Shown here one piece after another: positions 16,381 to 26,395 of a stretch of DNA of 64,000 bases. The stretch is taken from contig NZ_WUEY01000018.1 of the NCBI RefSeq assembly GCF_010668395.1, forward strand, positions 62,001 through 126,000, given 5' to 3'. The stretch comes from Martinezella lusitana (GTDB lineage Bacteria; Pseudomonadota; Alphaproteobacteria; Rhizobiales; Rhizobiaceae). Positions within the stretch are counted from its first letter, which is position 1. Every line of letters starts with the position of its first letter. The notes beneath the pieces are model-generated. The model worked only from the letters and a program-made list of their open reading frames with translations, was not told the origin of the DNA and searched no databases. The position numbers were made by a program, and so were the translations under genes.

Positions 16381-16896
16381 ATGACGACGAGACAGTCCAG
16401 CTTCAATTACGAGGAAATCCTGGCCTGCGGCCGCGGCGAACTGTTCGGTCCGGGCAATGCGCAGCTCCCCCTGCCGCCGATGCTGATGGTCCATCGCATT
16501 ACCGAAATCTCCGAGACCGGCGGCGCCTTCGACAAGGGCTTCATCCGCGCCGAATACGACGTGCGTCCCGATGACTGGTACTTCCCGTGTCATTTCGCCG
16601 GCAATCCGATCATGCCCGGCTGCCTCGGCCTGGACGGCATGTGGCAGCTCACCGGCTTCTTCCTCGGCTGGCTCGGCGAGCCCGGCCGCGGCATGGCGCT
16701 TTCCACCGGCGAGGTGAAGTTCAAGGGCATGGTTCGCCCGGACACGAAACTTCTCGAATACGGCATCGATTTCAAGCGCGTCATGCGTGGCCGCCTGGTC
16801 CTCGGCACGGCGGACGGCTGGCTGAAGGCCGACGGCGAGACCATCTATCAGGCGTCGGACCTGCGCGTGGGCCTGTCGAAGGACAAGGTCGCCTGA
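16381..16896 (+). CDS. fabA: 3-hydroxydecanoyl-ACP dehydratase/isomerase
   Basis: FabA dehydrates beta-hydroxydecanoyl-ACP and isomerises trans-2- to cis-3-decenoyl-ACP, the branch point to unsaturated fatty acids. The 171-residue hot-dog protein has its active-site histidine in HFAGNPIMPG (His71) and the partner aspartate in CLGLDG (Asp85). ATG at 16381 gives the family length. It is first in fabA-fabB-fabI, 53 bases ahead of fabB, so the three steps of unsaturated chain synthesis are made together. Confidence 0.96.
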   Translation: MTTRQSSFNYEEILACGRGELFGPGNAQLPLPPMLMVHRITEISETGGAFDKGFIRAEYDVRPDDWYFPCHFAGNPIMPGCLGLDGMWQLTGFFLGWLGEPGRGMALSTGEVKFKGMVRPDTKLLEYGIDFKRVMRGRLVLGTADGWLKADGETIYQASDLRVGLSKDKVA

Positions 16897-16949
16897 ATCG
16901 CGGCTCCGCCGCCTCCACCAAGACAGACGTTTTAGAAAAGGTCATCGAT

Positions 16950-18173
16950 ATGAGACGGGTAGTTGTTACGGGTCTGGGTATTGTCTCTTCGATTGGAAAC
17001 AATGCTCAAGAAGTGACCGCCTCGCTGCGCGAAGCCAAATCCGGCATTTCTTTCTCTCCCGATTTTGCCGAGCATGGCTTCAAGTGCCAGGTCTGGGGTT
17101 CGCCGAACATCGATACGACCGAGCTGGTGGATCGTCGTGCGATGCGCTTCCTGTCGCAGGGTGGCGCGTGGAACCATGTCGCCATGAAGCAGGCGATCGC
17201 CGATAGCGGCCTCGAGGAAGGTGACATCACCAACGAGCGCACCGGCATCATCATGGGCTCCGGCGGCCCGTCGACCCGCACGCTGATCGAAGCCGCCGAC
17301 ATCACCCGCAAGAACAACAGCCCGAAGCGCATCGGCCCGTTCGCCGTGCCGAAGTCGATGTCCTCGACCGCGTCGGCAACGCTTGCGACCTGGTTCAAGA
17401 TCCACGGCGTCAACTATTCGATCTCGTCCGCCTGCTCGACCTCGGCGCACTGCATCGGCAATGCCGCTGAAATGATCCAGTGGGGCAAGCAGGACGTGAT
17501 GTTCGCCGGCGGCCACGAAGATCTCGACTGGACCATGTCGAACCTCTTCGACGCCATGGGTGCCATGTCGTCCGACTTCAACGAGAATCATCCGGAAACC
17601 GCTTCGCGGGCCTATGACGCCAAGCGTGACGGCTTCGTCATCGCCGGCGGCGCCGGCGTGCTGGTTCTGGAAGAGCTGGAACACGCCAAGGCGCGCGGCG
17701 CCAAGATCTATGCCGAGATCGTCGGCTACGGCGCCACCTCGGATGGATACGACATGGTCGCGCCGTCGGGTGAGGGTGCCGCGCGCTGCATGCGCCAGGC
17801 GCTCGCCACGGTGAAGGGCGATATCGACTACATCAACACCCACGGCACCTCGACACCGGTGGGCGACAGCAAGGAAATCGGCGCGATTCGCGAAGTCTTT
17901 GGCGACAGGATCCCGCCGATCCAGTCGACCAAGTCGCTGACGGGCCATTCGCTCGGAGCAGCCGGCGTGCAGGAATCGATCTATTCGATCCTGATGATGC
18001 AGGAACGCTTCATCGGCGAAAGTGCCCATATCACCGAACTCGATCCGGAATTCGAAGGCGTGCCGATCGTGCGCAAGCGTATCGACGACGCCAAGTTCGA
18101 TATCGCTCTTTCGAACTCCTTCGGCTTCGGCGGCACCAACGCCACGCTCGTGTTCCAGCGCTACAACGGATAA
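16950..18173 (+). CDS. fabB: beta-ketoacyl-ACP synthase I
   Basis: FabB elongates the cis-3-decenoyl-ACP made by FabA. The 407-residue thiolase-fold enzyme shows the Cys-His-His triad: SSACSTS (Cys162), THGTSTPVGD near 298 and KSLTGHSLGAAG near 333. The C-terminal SNSFGFGGTNA is the usual glycine-rich closing motif. The true start is the ATG at 16950 (MRRVVVTGLG); the frame is open farther upstream across fabA but that part is an out-of-frame shadow. The stop is four bases from fabI. Confidence 0.96.
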   Translation: MRRVVVTGLGIVSSIGNNAQEVTASLREAKSGISFSPDFAEHGFKCQVWGSPNIDTTELVDRRAMRFLSQGGAWNHVAMKQAIADSGLEEGDITNERTGIIMGSGGPSTRTLIEAADITRKNNSPKRIGPFAVPKSMSSTASATLATWFKIHGVNYSISSACSTSAHCIGNAAEMIQWGKQDVMFAGGHEDLDWTMSNLFDAMGAMSSDFNENHPETASRAYDAKRDGFVIAGGAGVLVLEELEHAKARGAKIYAEIVGYGATSDGYDMVAPSGEGAARCMRQALATVKGDIDYINTHGTSTPVGDSKEIGAIREVFGDRIPPIQSTKSLTGHSLGAAGVQESIYSILMMQERFIGESAHITELDPEFEGVPIVRKRIDDAKFDIALSNSFGFGGTNATLVFQRYNG

Positions 18174-18177
18174 GGCA

Positions 18178-18984
18178 ATGACGGGAATCATGCAGGGTAA
18201 GCGCGGCCTCATCATGGGCGTCGCAAACAATCACTCGATTGCCTGGGGTATTTCGAAGGCGCTCGCAGCCGAGGGCGCGGAGCTGGCTTTCACATTTCAG
18301 GGCGAGGCGCTCGGCAAGCGCGTCAAGCCGCTGGCAGCCGAAGTCGGCTCGGATTTCCTTCTGCCGTGCGACGTCGAGGATCTTGTATCCGTCGATGCCG
18401 TCTTCGACGAGATCAAGGCGCGCTGGGGCAAGCTGGATTTCATCGTCCACGCCATCGGCTTTTCCGACAAGAACGAGCTGAAGGGGCTTTATGCCAACAC
18501 CACGCGGGACAATTTCACCCGCACCATGGTGATTTCCTGCTTCTCCTTCACCGAGATCGCCAAACGCGCCGCCGACCTCATGACCGAAGGCGGCAGCATG
18601 CTGACGCTGACCTATAACGGCTCGACGCGCGTGATCCCGAACTACAACGTCATGGGTGTCGCCAAGGCGGCGCTTGAGGCTTCGGTTCGCTATCTCGCCG
18701 CCGACTACGGCCCGCGCGGCATCCGCGTCAACGCCGTTTCCGCCGGCCCGATCCGCACGCTGGCCGGCGCCGGCATTTCGGATGCCCGCGCCATCCTGTC
18801 GTGGAACCAGCGCAACGCGCCGTTGCGCAAGTCGGTCACCATCGATCAGGTAGGCTCGTCGTCGCTCTATCTCCTGTCGGACCTGTCGGCGGGCGTTACC
18901 GGCGAAATCCACTTCGTCGATGCCGGCTACAACATCACCTCGATGCCGACTTTGGAAACGCTGTCGACGGCCGATGCCGAGTAG
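18178..18984 (+). CDS. fabI: enoyl-ACP reductase (NADH)
   Basis: FabI reduces the trans-2-enoyl-ACP in the last step of each elongation cycle. The 268-residue short-chain dehydrogenase has the divergent FabI nucleotide motif GVANNHSIAWGI, HAIGF near 98, and the catalytic Tyr-Lys pair spaced by six in YNVMGVAK. SAGPIRTLA near 195 is the substrate loop. Start is ATG 18178; a second ATG at 18190 (MQGKRG) is possible. Translational coupling to fabB is likely from the four-base gap. Confidence 0.95.
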   Translation: MTGIMQGKRGLIMGVANNHSIAWGISKALAAEGAELAFTFQGEALGKRVKPLAAEVGSDFLLPCDVEDLVSVDAVFDEIKARWGKLDFIVHAIGFSDKNELKGLYANTTRDNFTRTMVISCFSFTEIAKRAADLMTEGGSMLTLTYNGSTRVIPNYNVMGVAKAALEASVRYLAADYGPRGIRVNAVSAGPIRTLAGAGISDARAILSWNQRNAPLRKSVTIDQVGSSSLYLLSDLSAGVTGEIHFVDAGYNITSMPTLETLSTADAE

Positions 18985-19063
18985 GCATCCTTGATTTGAG
19001 CCATCCTCTCGGTCCTTGGCCGGGAGGACCGAACTTCCGGATATCCTTTCAGGGGATTCCCGA

Positions 19064-19642
19064 ATGACGTCCCACGACGCCGAACCCTTCGCATCGACCG
19101 AACGTCTCCTCCTCCGCCGTTTTGTGCCGGGGGATTTCGAGGCCTACAGCGCCTATCGCTCCCTGCCGGATATCTATCGTTTCCTGTACCGCGATCCCCC
19201 TTCGCCGGAGGCGATGAAGGCGCGCTTCGATGCCCGCTTGAATTCTTCTTTCTCGGAAGACGGCGATACGCTGCCGTGCGCCGCCATTCGGCGGGAGGAC
19301 GGCGCCTTGGTGGGGGACGTCAGCCTGACATTCGCAAACAAGGCCGCGCTGCAGGCCGAGGTCGGCTATATCTTCAGTCCGGCCCATGCCGGAAGGGGAT
19401 ATGCGACCGAGGCGACGGACGCCATCATCACGCTCGGTTTCGAAACGTTCGGCTTTCACCGGATCTTCGCGCGGCTGGATGCGAAGAATGCCCGGTCCGT
19501 CGGCGTCGTCGAACGGCTCGGTCTGCGTCGTGAGGCGCTCTTGATCGAAAGCGATCGCTTCAACGGCGTCTGGGGCGACGAATGCGTCTATGCCGTGCTG
19601 AGCCGCGAGTGGGCTGCGAGAGCGCCGAAACCGAAGCCATGA
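19064..19642 (+). CDS. GNAT acetyltransferase, RimJ/RimL type
   Basis: This 192-residue protein has the RimJ/RimL layout: the N-terminal TERLLLRRF, VGDVSLTF (beta 4), GYIFSPAHAGRGYATEA for acetyl-CoA binding near residue 105, and NARSVGVVERLGLRREA near 145. Such enzymes acetylate N-terminal amino groups of ribosomal proteins or small amines; the substrate is unknown. AGGGGA precedes the ATG. It follows fabI on the same strand by 79 bases but need not share its function. Confidence 0.86.
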   Translation: MTSHDAEPFASTERLLLRRFVPGDFEAYSAYRSLPDIYRFLYRDPPSPEAMKARFDARLNSSFSEDGDTLPCAAIRREDGALVGDVSLTFANKAALQAEVGYIFSPAHAGRGYATEATDAIITLGFETFGFHRIFARLDAKNARSVGVVERLGLRREALLIESDRFNGVWGDECVYAVLSREWAARAPKPKP

Positions 19643-19654
19643 CCAAGCGAACAT

Positions 19655-19680
19655 AAAAAAGGCGACCGATCGGCCGCCTT
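19655..19680 (-). terminator. terminator of the rsmC-like gene
   Basis: A stem built on AAGGCGGCCGATCGGTCGCCTT, read on the minus strand, is followed by TTTTTTATG. It lies just after the rsmC-like stop and may also stop plus-strand transcripts, though without a plus-strand U tract. Confidence 0.7.
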
Positions 19681-19686
19681 CATCGC

Positions 19687-20703
19687 TTATTTCTTTGCCC
19701 AGAGCACCTTGTAGCGGGCATTGCGGCAGGTCTCGCCATGCTCCTTGAAGTGTTCGGCCAGGACCGGCTCGTAGGGCAGGCCGCGATTGGCGACCAGCAT
19801 CAGCCGTCCGCCGCTGCGGAGCGCCGAGGCGGCGGTCTTGATCATCGCCTGACCGAGCGAGGGTTCGGCGGCGTGCCCCTCATGGAAGGGCGGGTTCATG
19901 ACGATGAGGTCGTACTTGTCCTTGACCGGCTCGCTCGCCAGATCGTGCCAGAAGAAGCGCTGGGCGACCTTCGGGCAATTTGCCAGCAGATTGGCGCGGG
20001 CGGCCTCCAGCGCGTCGTAGTGGGCCTCGTAGAGGTCGATACGCGCGATCCTTGGCGACTTTGTCGCCAGCTCGACAGAGAGATAGCCCCATCCGGCGCC
20101 AAAGTCGGCGGCATCGCCGCTGAAGTCGGTCGGCAGGCGCGAAGCCAGCAGCTCGGAGCCGGCATCGATCCGGTCATGGGAGAACATGCCGGCCGCGGTG
20201 GTAAACCGGTCGTCGACGCGCGTTGCGGGCTTCACGAGCTGCGCCGTCAGCGCCTCGATGTCGGCGGGGCGCGCGAACCAGAAGGCGACGCCATGATATT
20301 TCGGCATATGCTCGACCGTAAGGCCAAAACCTTCGATGCGCTTGCGCAGCGGCTGAATGCCGTCTTCCTTGCCGCCGGCGACGACGATCAGGCCACCTTC
20401 CTTCACGCGCGAAAGCGCTTCGGCGATATGGCTTTCGTTTTCACCCTTGTGCTTGCCGCAAAGCACGAGCGCGCCGTCATAGTCACTGCCCTCGATTTCC
20501 GGCGTCACGTTGATGCGCTGCGCCTGCAGCTGGCGATAGAAGGGGCGGAAGCCCTGGACGGCGGAAAGCTCGGCGGCAAAACCGTCAGGCAGCGCAAAGC
20601 CGGCCTCGGCGCCGAGAAACAGGATCCGCTCGCCCTCGCCGGGCGCGTCTACGGTGCCGGAGGCAAAGGGATGAAACAGGGTCTTCAGGGCGTCGCGGCT
20701 CAT
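19687..20703 (-). CDS. rsmC: 16S rRNA m2G methyltransferase, RsmC type
   Basis: This 338-residue protein has two Rossmann-like halves as in RsmC. The N-terminal half is degenerate (ILFLGAEAGFALP, then GGLIVVAGGKEDGI). The C-terminal half is catalytic, with a SAM-binding DFGAGWGYLS near residue 200 and the NPPFHEG motif near 270 that marks N2-guanine methyltransferases. E. coli RsmC methylates G1207 of 16S rRNA in the assembled 30S subunit. A hairpin terminator follows. The region upstream holds a palindromic repeat element. Confidence 0.85.
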   Translation of the reverse strand: MSRDALKTLFHPFASGTVDAPGEGERILFLGAEAGFALPDGFAAELSAVQGFRPFYRQLQAQRINVTPEIEGSDYDGALVLCGKHKGENESHIAEALSRVKEGGLIVVAGGKEDGIQPLRKRIEGFGLTVEHMPKYHGVAFWFARPADIEALTAQLVKPATRVDDRFTTAAGMFSHDRIDAGSELLASRLPTDFSGDAADFGAGWGYLSVELATKSPRIARIDLYEAHYDALEAARANLLANCPKVAQRFFWHDLASEPVKDKYDLIVMNPPFHEGHAAEPSLGQAMIKTAASALRSGGRLMLVANRGLPYEPVLAEHFKEHGETCRNARYKVLWAKK

Positions 20704-20771
20704 GGGCGTGATCTCGTCATGGGAGTGGGTTTCGTTCGTCGGATCCGTGCCACCGTCTTATCCGGTACTTG

Positions 20772-20914
20772 CCCCTCACCCTAACCCTCTCCCCGTTGGA
20801 ACGGGGAGAGGGGACGACGGAGCAAGACAACATGCCTCTTAGTAGGAAGGACTGTTATCGAGCACAATCGTTATCCCCTCTCCCCGCGTGCGGGGAGAGG
20901 GCTAGGGTGAGGGG
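20772..20914. repeat. RIME-like palindromic intergenic element
   Basis: This 143-base element is bounded by inverted copies of about 23 bases (CCCCTCACCCTAACCCTCTC on the left, its complement with CTAGGGTGAGGGG on the right). Each end itself contains a strong hairpin (CCTCTCCCC with GGGGAGAGG). Such units occur in many intergenic regions of rhizobia and are non-coding. The rest of 20704-21010 holds only the pnp terminator. Confidence 0.75.
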
Positions 20915-20956
20915 CCGGGCACGCAGCTTCAGCAGGGGCGGCCGACGGCATCAATA

Positions 20957-20988
20957 TAAAAGGGGCGCGGAAACGAATCCCGCGCCCC
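20957..20988 (-). terminator. rho-independent terminator of pnp
   Basis: A 9-bp GC stem (20962-20970 with 20980-20988) with an eight-base loop is followed, reading on the minus strand, by TTTTATATTG. It lies 22 bases after the pnp stop. Confidence 0.85.
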
Positions 20989-21010
20989 GGAACCTGAATG
21001 AAGGCGCAGC

Positions 21011-23149
21011 TTACTCGGCCGCGTCATCCTTCTTCTTGTCGGCGGCGATTTCCTGGCCGGTGGCCTGGTCGACGACCTTCATGGACAGGCGAACCTTGCC
21101 GCGCTCGTCGAAGCCGAGCAGCTTGACCCAGACCTTGTCGCCTTCCTTGACGACGTCCTGCGTCTTCGCGACGCGCTCGGAAGCGAGCTGCGAGATGTGG
21201 ACGAGGCCGTCGCGGGCGCCGAAGAAGTTGACGAAAGCGCCGAAGTCGGCGGTCTTGACGACCGTGCCTTCGTAGATCTGGCCGACTTCCGGCTCGGCGA
21301 CGATCGAGTGGATCCACTTGCGGGCCGCTTCGATTTCCTTGCCGGAGGACGAGGCGATCTTGACGGTGCCGTCGTCTTCGATGTTGATCTTCGCGCCGGT
21401 CTTTTCGACGATTTCGCGGATGACCTTGCCGCCGGAGCCGATGACTTCACGGATCTTGTCGACCGGGATGTTCATGACTTCGATGCGCGGTGCGAATTCG
21501 CCGAGCTGGCCGCGGCTCTCGGTGATTGCCTTGGACATTTCGCCGAGGATGTGCGTGCGACCGCCCTGTGCCTGGCCGAGAGCGACCTTCATGATCTCTT
21601 CGGTGATGCCGGCGATCTTGATGTCCATCTGCAGCGAGGTGATGCCGTCGGCGGTGCCGGCGACCTTGAAGTCCATGTCGCCGAGGTGGTCTTCGTCACC
21701 GAGAATGTCGGAGAGAACGGCGAAACGATCGCCTTCCAGGATCAGACCCATGGCAATGCCGGCAACCGGCTTGGCCAGCGGAACGCCGGCGTCCATCAGA
21801 GCGAGCGAGGTGCCGCAAACCGTTGCCATCGAGGACGAGCCGTTGGACTCGGTGATCTCGGAGACGACGCGCAGCGTGTAGGGGAACTGTTCAGCCGTCG
21901 GCAGCATCGGGCGGATAGCGCGCCATGCGAGCTTGCCGTGACCGATTTCGCGACGACCCGGGGAACCCATGCGGCCGGTTTCGCCAACCGAGTAGGGAGG
22001 GAAGTTGTAATGGAGCAGGAAGCGCTCCTTGTACATGCCCGTCAGGCTGTCGACATACTGTTCGTCTTCGCCGGTGCCGAGCGTGGCGACGACGATTGCC
22101 TGCGTTTCACCGCGGGTAAACAGCGCCGAACCGTGCGTGCGCGGCAGAAGGCCGACTTCCGAAACGATCGGGCGAACGGTCGACAGGTCGCGGCCGTCGA
22201 TGCGGCTCGACGTGTCGAGGATGTTCCAGCGAACGATCTTGGCCTGCAGGTGCTTGAAGACGGCGCCGATGACTTCGGCGGAATACTTCGGCTCTACGCC
22301 TTCCGGGAGGAAGTGTGCCTTGACCTTGGCCTTGACGGCGTCGACGGCAGCGTAACGTTCAGCCTTCTGCGTGTTCTTGTAGGCGGTGCGCAGCTCGGCT
22401 TCGGCAATGCCGAGCATTTCGGCTTCGAGTTCGGAATAATCTTCCGGCGTGAAATCGCGCGGTTCCTTGGCAGCGACTTCAGCGAGCTTGATGATCGCGT
22501 CGATGACCGGCTGGAAGCCGCGATGGCCGAACATGACGGCGCCGAGCATGACGTCCTCAGGCAGTTCCTTGGCTTCCGACTCAACCATCAGAACGGCGTC
22601 CTGCGTGCCGGCGACGACGAGGTCGAGGCTCGATTCGTCCATCTCGTCGAGATGCGGGTTGAGCACGTATTCGCCGTTGATGTAGCCGACGCGAGCGCCG
22701 CCGACCGGGCCCATGAAGGGAACGCCGGAGAGCGTGAGCGCTGCGGATGTGGCAACCATCGACAGGATGTCGGGATTGTTTTCCAGGTCATGCTGGATGA
22801 CGGTGACGACGACCTGCGTGTCGTTCTTGTAGCCTTCCGGGAAGAGCGGGCGGATCGGACGGTCGATCAGCCGGGAAACGAGGGTTTCGTTTTCGCTCGG
22901 ACGTCCTTCGCGCTTGAAGTAGCCGCCGGGGATCTTGCCGGCTGCGTAGGTCTTTTCCTGGTAGTTGACGGTGAGCGGGAAGAAATCCTGGCCCGGCTTC
23001 GGCGACTTGGCGGAAACGACGGTGGCAAGAACCACGGTCTCGCCGTAGGTGGCGACGACGGCGCCGTCGGCCTGACGGGCGATCTTGCCGGTTTCGAGCT
23101 TCAGCGGGCGGCCTGCCCACTCGATTTCGACAGTATGGATATCGAACAT
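21011..23149 (-). CDS. pnp: polynucleotide phosphorylase
   Basis: PNPase degrades RNA 3' to 5' by phosphorolysis and can add heteropolymeric tails. The 712-residue protein has two RNase PH domains separated by a helical part, then KH (VDKIREVIGSGGKVIREI near 560) and S1 (GQIYEGTVVKTADFGAFVNFF near 630) domains. Phosphate-site motifs such as GMYKERFLLHYNFPPYSVGE and the second-domain DMDFKVAGT are intact. The start is ATG 23149 (MFDIHTVEIEW); the open frame extends farther but without family similarity. It lies downstream of rpsO on the same strand, the usual rpsO-pnp order. Confidence 0.97.
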   Translation of the reverse strand: MFDIHTVEIEWAGRPLKLETGKIARQADGAVVATYGETVVLATVVSAKSPKPGQDFFPLTVNYQEKTYAAGKIPGGYFKREGRPSENETLVSRLIDRPIRPLFPEGYKNDTQVVVTVIQHDLENNPDILSMVATSAALTLSGVPFMGPVGGARVGYINGEYVLNPHLDEMDESSLDLVVAGTQDAVLMVESEAKELPEDVMLGAVMFGHRGFQPVIDAIIKLAEVAAKEPRDFTPEDYSELEAEMLGIAEAELRTAYKNTQKAERYAAVDAVKAKVKAHFLPEGVEPKYSAEVIGAVFKHLQAKIVRWNILDTSSRIDGRDLSTVRPIVSEVGLLPRTHGSALFTRGETQAIVVATLGTGEDEQYVDSLTGMYKERFLLHYNFPPYSVGETGRMGSPGRREIGHGKLAWRAIRPMLPTAEQFPYTLRVVSEITESNGSSSMATVCGTSLALMDAGVPLAKPVAGIAMGLILEGDRFAVLSDILGDEDHLGDMDFKVAGTADGITSLQMDIKIAGITEEIMKVALGQAQGGRTHILGEMSKAITESRGQLGEFAPRIEVMNIPVDKIREVIGSGGKVIREIVEKTGAKINIEDDGTVKIASSSGKEIEAARKWIHSIVAEPEVGQIYEGTVVKTADFGAFVNFFGARDGLVHISQLASERVAKTQDVVKEGDKVWVKLLGFDERGKVRLSMKVVDQATGQEIAADKKKDDAAE

Positions 23150-23410
23150 ATCTTGTCCTAACATTGTGCGGGAAAAGGCGCCGTCGCCGAGACATTCGGC
23201 AAGGCACATCTTCAACCGCACGAAATGTGACGCATCACGGGCAAGACAACGAGAGGCTTTCGAAGTCAGGCCGAAGCACGAGGCTTCGGCTGAAAGCATC
23301 CGGCAATCCTGCCCCATGACAGGTCAACGGTTGTTGTTGGCAGCGCCGGCCCATCCGGGCTGCCGGTAGTTTCGCGTCGCGCAAATGCGAGGCGCAGGCG
23401 AAACAGTCTG

Positions 23411-23463
23411 AGGGGCATACCCCTCATAAGCATCCGGCGGACGTTCAGGTGAACGCCCGCCGG
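23411..23463 (-). terminator. hairpins downstream of rpsO
   Basis: Two hairpins lie between rpsO and pnp: a long imperfect GC stem (CCGGCGGACGTTC with GAACGCCCGCCGG, 23434-23463) and a short AGGGG/CCCCT (23411-23423). Neither has a U tract. They may be an RNA processing or attenuation site, as known for rpsO-pnp in other bacteria. The rest of the 322-base gap (23150-23471) shows no gene. Confidence 0.45.
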
Positions 23464-23471
23464 AAATTCCG

Positions 23472-23741
23472 TTAGCGGCGGATACCGAGGCTGGTGATCA
23501 GCTTGGTATAACGGCCTTCGTCCTTCTTCTTGAGATAGTCAAGAAGCGAGCGCCGGCTGGAAACCATCGTCAGAAGGCCACGACGGGAGTGGTTGTCCTT
23601 CTTGTGGTCCTTGAAGTGGTCCGTGAGGTTGTTGATGCGCTCGGTCAGGATCGCTACCTGGACTTCCGGAGAACCGGTGTCGCCTTCGACGGTGGCGTAT
23701 TCCTTGATCAGCGCAGCCTTGCGCTCAGCAGTGATCGACAT
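23472..23741 (-). CDS. rpsO: 30S ribosomal protein S15
   Basis: S15 is a primary 16S rRNA-binding protein. The product is 89 residues, exactly the family length, with the conserved DTGSPEVQVAILTERI, HFKDHKKDNHSRRGLL and RRSLLDYLKK. The ATG at 23741 (MSITAERK) is preceded by AGAAAGGA. In many proteobacteria the order is truB-rpsO-pnp; here a secreted hydrolase gene separates truB from rpsO. Confidence 0.97.
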   Translation of the reverse strand: MSITAERKAALIKEYATVEGDTGSPEVQVAILTERINNLTDHFKDHKKDNHSRRGLLTMVSSRRSLLDYLKKKDEGRYTKLITSLGIRR

Positions 23742-23894
23742 CGGATAGTCCTTTCTATGAGAGGAAATTAAAGTCGCCAAACGCCGGGATGTCGTCCAGC
23801 ATTGGCCGCGAATGCACTCAGGCATGCCTGATGCTGGCGCTGCCTATAAACCAAATGAGCGGCAATGGAAAGAGGGTTCTCCCCGAGCCGCCTT

Positions 23895-24746
23895 TCAGCG
23901 TCCCGCCATGGCATCCCGGATCATGGCATCGTAGCCCTCCGGATCCTGCAGCATGGCGAAATGGCTGGCGTCCTTCAGGATAACGAGCTTGGCCCCCGGA
24001 ATTTCCTTGGCCATCATCTGCGTATGGTCGAGCTTGACCGCCTCGTCGTGGTCGCCGATGGCAAGCGTCACCGGCACGGAGATCTTTCCGAGGTCGGCTC
24101 CCGTCCATGCCGGTTGTGTCGCCCACATCTGTGAGATCTGGTTGACGAAGGCGTCGTATTCGTTCGGGGTCGGCGACAGCTTCTTGTAATACTCGCCGGC
24201 GACATTGATGTAGTCGTTGAAGGTCTTGTTGTTCATGACATCGGGCTTCACGCCATCGGTCGTGACATTGGCGGCCTGGGCGATCACCCGCGTCAGCTTT
24301 TCGGGATGTTTCATCGCCATGTCGATGCCGATGATGCCGCCGTCAGACCATCCAACCAGCGTCACCCTGTCGATTTTCAGATAGTCGAGCAGCGCGACGT
24401 AGTCCGAGGTCATCAGATCATAGCCGAAGGGCTGCTGGCTGCGGGTCGATCGGCCGTGACCGCGGCTGTCGGCGACGATGACGAGATGATCCTTAGCGAA
24501 ATCGGCAACCTGAGCGCCCCAGACCTCGGCATTCCCAAGTCCGCCATGGATGAAGAGGATCGGGTCACCCTCGCCATATTCGGCATAGTACATCTTGATG
24601 TCGTTGACATCGGCCATGCCGCTCGTCTTTGGCTGCGGCATCGGCGGAAAAGCCGGCAAGCCGGCCCAGCGCTCGGCGGATTGAGCGCCGGCAATTGTCA
24701 GGAACAACGAAAGGAATGCCAGTATTCCGATTGCAATTCTGCGCAT
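23895..24746 (-). CDS. secreted alpha/beta hydrolase
   Basis: This 283-residue protein starts with a Sec signal peptide (IAIGILAFLSLFLTIAGAQSA). The mature part is an alpha/beta hydrolase: oxyanion HGGLG near residue 69, nucleophile elbow GWSDGG near 130, acid in GDHDEAV near 240, and histidine in DASHFAM near 268. The triad is complete, so it should be an active esterase, lipase or lactonase in the periplasm; the substrate is unknown. It is inserted between truB and rpsO with 93 and 153 bases either side. Confidence 0.87.
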   Translation of the reverse strand: MRRIAIGILAFLSLFLTIAGAQSAERWAGLPAFPPMPQPKTSGMADVNDIKMYYAEYGEGDPILFIHGGLGNAEVWGAQVADFAKDHLVIVADSRGHGRSTRSQQPFGYDLMTSDYVALLDYLKIDRVTLVGWSDGGIIGIDMAMKHPEKLTRVIAQAANVTTDGVKPDVMNNKTFNDYINVAGEYYKKLSPTPNEYDAFVNQISQMWATQPAWTGADLGKISVPVTLAIGDHDEAVKLDHTQMMAKEIPGAKLVILKDASHFAMLQDPEGYDAMIRDAMAGR

Positions 24747-24839
24747 GTTTGCCCCCTTTGAACGGGCCGTCATGGCCCGTCGGAGAACATATCGTACGCT
24801 GCTGCCTCGCAATAGCCGCCTTTTGCCACCGGCAAAAGG

Positions 24840-25772
<933 letters not shown>

Positions 25773-25784
25773 TCTCTGTCTCTG

Positions 25785-26192
25785 TTATTGATCTTGGTCG
25801 TTATCGTCTTCGAGATCGCGGCTGACCTCGGGTGAACGCAGCAAGGCGTCGATCTTCTTGTAATTGTCGAAGCTCGTATCGTCGCGGAAGCGCACTTCCG
25901 GCATGTATTTCATCTGGCGAAGCTGCGGGCCGAGGCGGCCGCGGATGTACTTCGCATGGCGATTGAGCGCCTCGATGACGGTGTTGTGGTCGGTGACGCC
26001 GAGCGGGGTCACGAAAGCGGTGGCGATCTTCAGATCCGGCGACATGCGCACTTCGGAAATGGAGATCACTGTGCGCTCGATCAGGTCGTCGCGCACTTCG
26101 CCGCGCTGCAGAACCTGCGTGATCGCTGCGCGCACCTGCTCGCCGACGCGAAGCATGCGCTGCGAAGGCGCGGAAGAAGTTGGTCTGGTCAT
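25785..26192 (-). CDS. rbfA: ribosome-binding factor A
   Basis: RbfA helps 30S maturation at the 5' end of 16S rRNA. The 135-residue protein has the KH-like core with RVGEQVRAAITQVL, ISISEVRMSPDLKIATAFVTPLG, a RGRLGPQLRQMKYMPEVRF segment and DDTSFDNYKKIDALL. The start is taken at ATG 26192; an upstream in-frame codon at 26225 would add 11 residues (RPRDAANGKT) unlike the family. It is separated from infB by 417 bases that contain a terminator, so rbfA-truB probably has its own promoter. Confidence 0.95.
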   Translation of the reverse strand: MTRPTSSAPSQRMLRVGEQVRAAITQVLQRGEVRDDLIERTVISISEVRMSPDLKIATAFVTPLGVTDHNTVIEALNRHAKYIRGRLGPQLRQMKYMPEVRFRDDTSFDNYKKIDALLRSPEVSRDLEDDNDQDQ

Positions 26193-26395
26193 GGTTTTTC
26201 CATTAGCAGCGTCCCGTGGACGCAATAAAGCGGGTCACATGACTCGATCCGGCGCAAAGGTCAAGGCTGGATGGCCTGTCTGGGCCACCGGAAGCCGAGA
26301 ATCCTCGCGAATGCGGCCTCCCGCCTGCTCGGTTTGGCAAAAGCGGATGCCGGAACACAGGCCAGGAAGATCCTATGTCGAATCCGATCCGCGCG

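Noticed and set aside
16920..16949. Irr or Fur box (TTTAGAAAA) between fabA and fabB
   Set aside because: Only a half-like match inside a translated operon; no inverted partner, so most likely chance.
20772..20914. CRISPR-like repeats
   Set aside because: The copies are inverted, only two per locus, and have no regular spacers; they form palindromic intergenic elements.
21197..23161. Long plus-strand frame opposite pnp
   Set aside because: Antisense shadow; Asp/Gly/Val-rich periodic composition and no motif.
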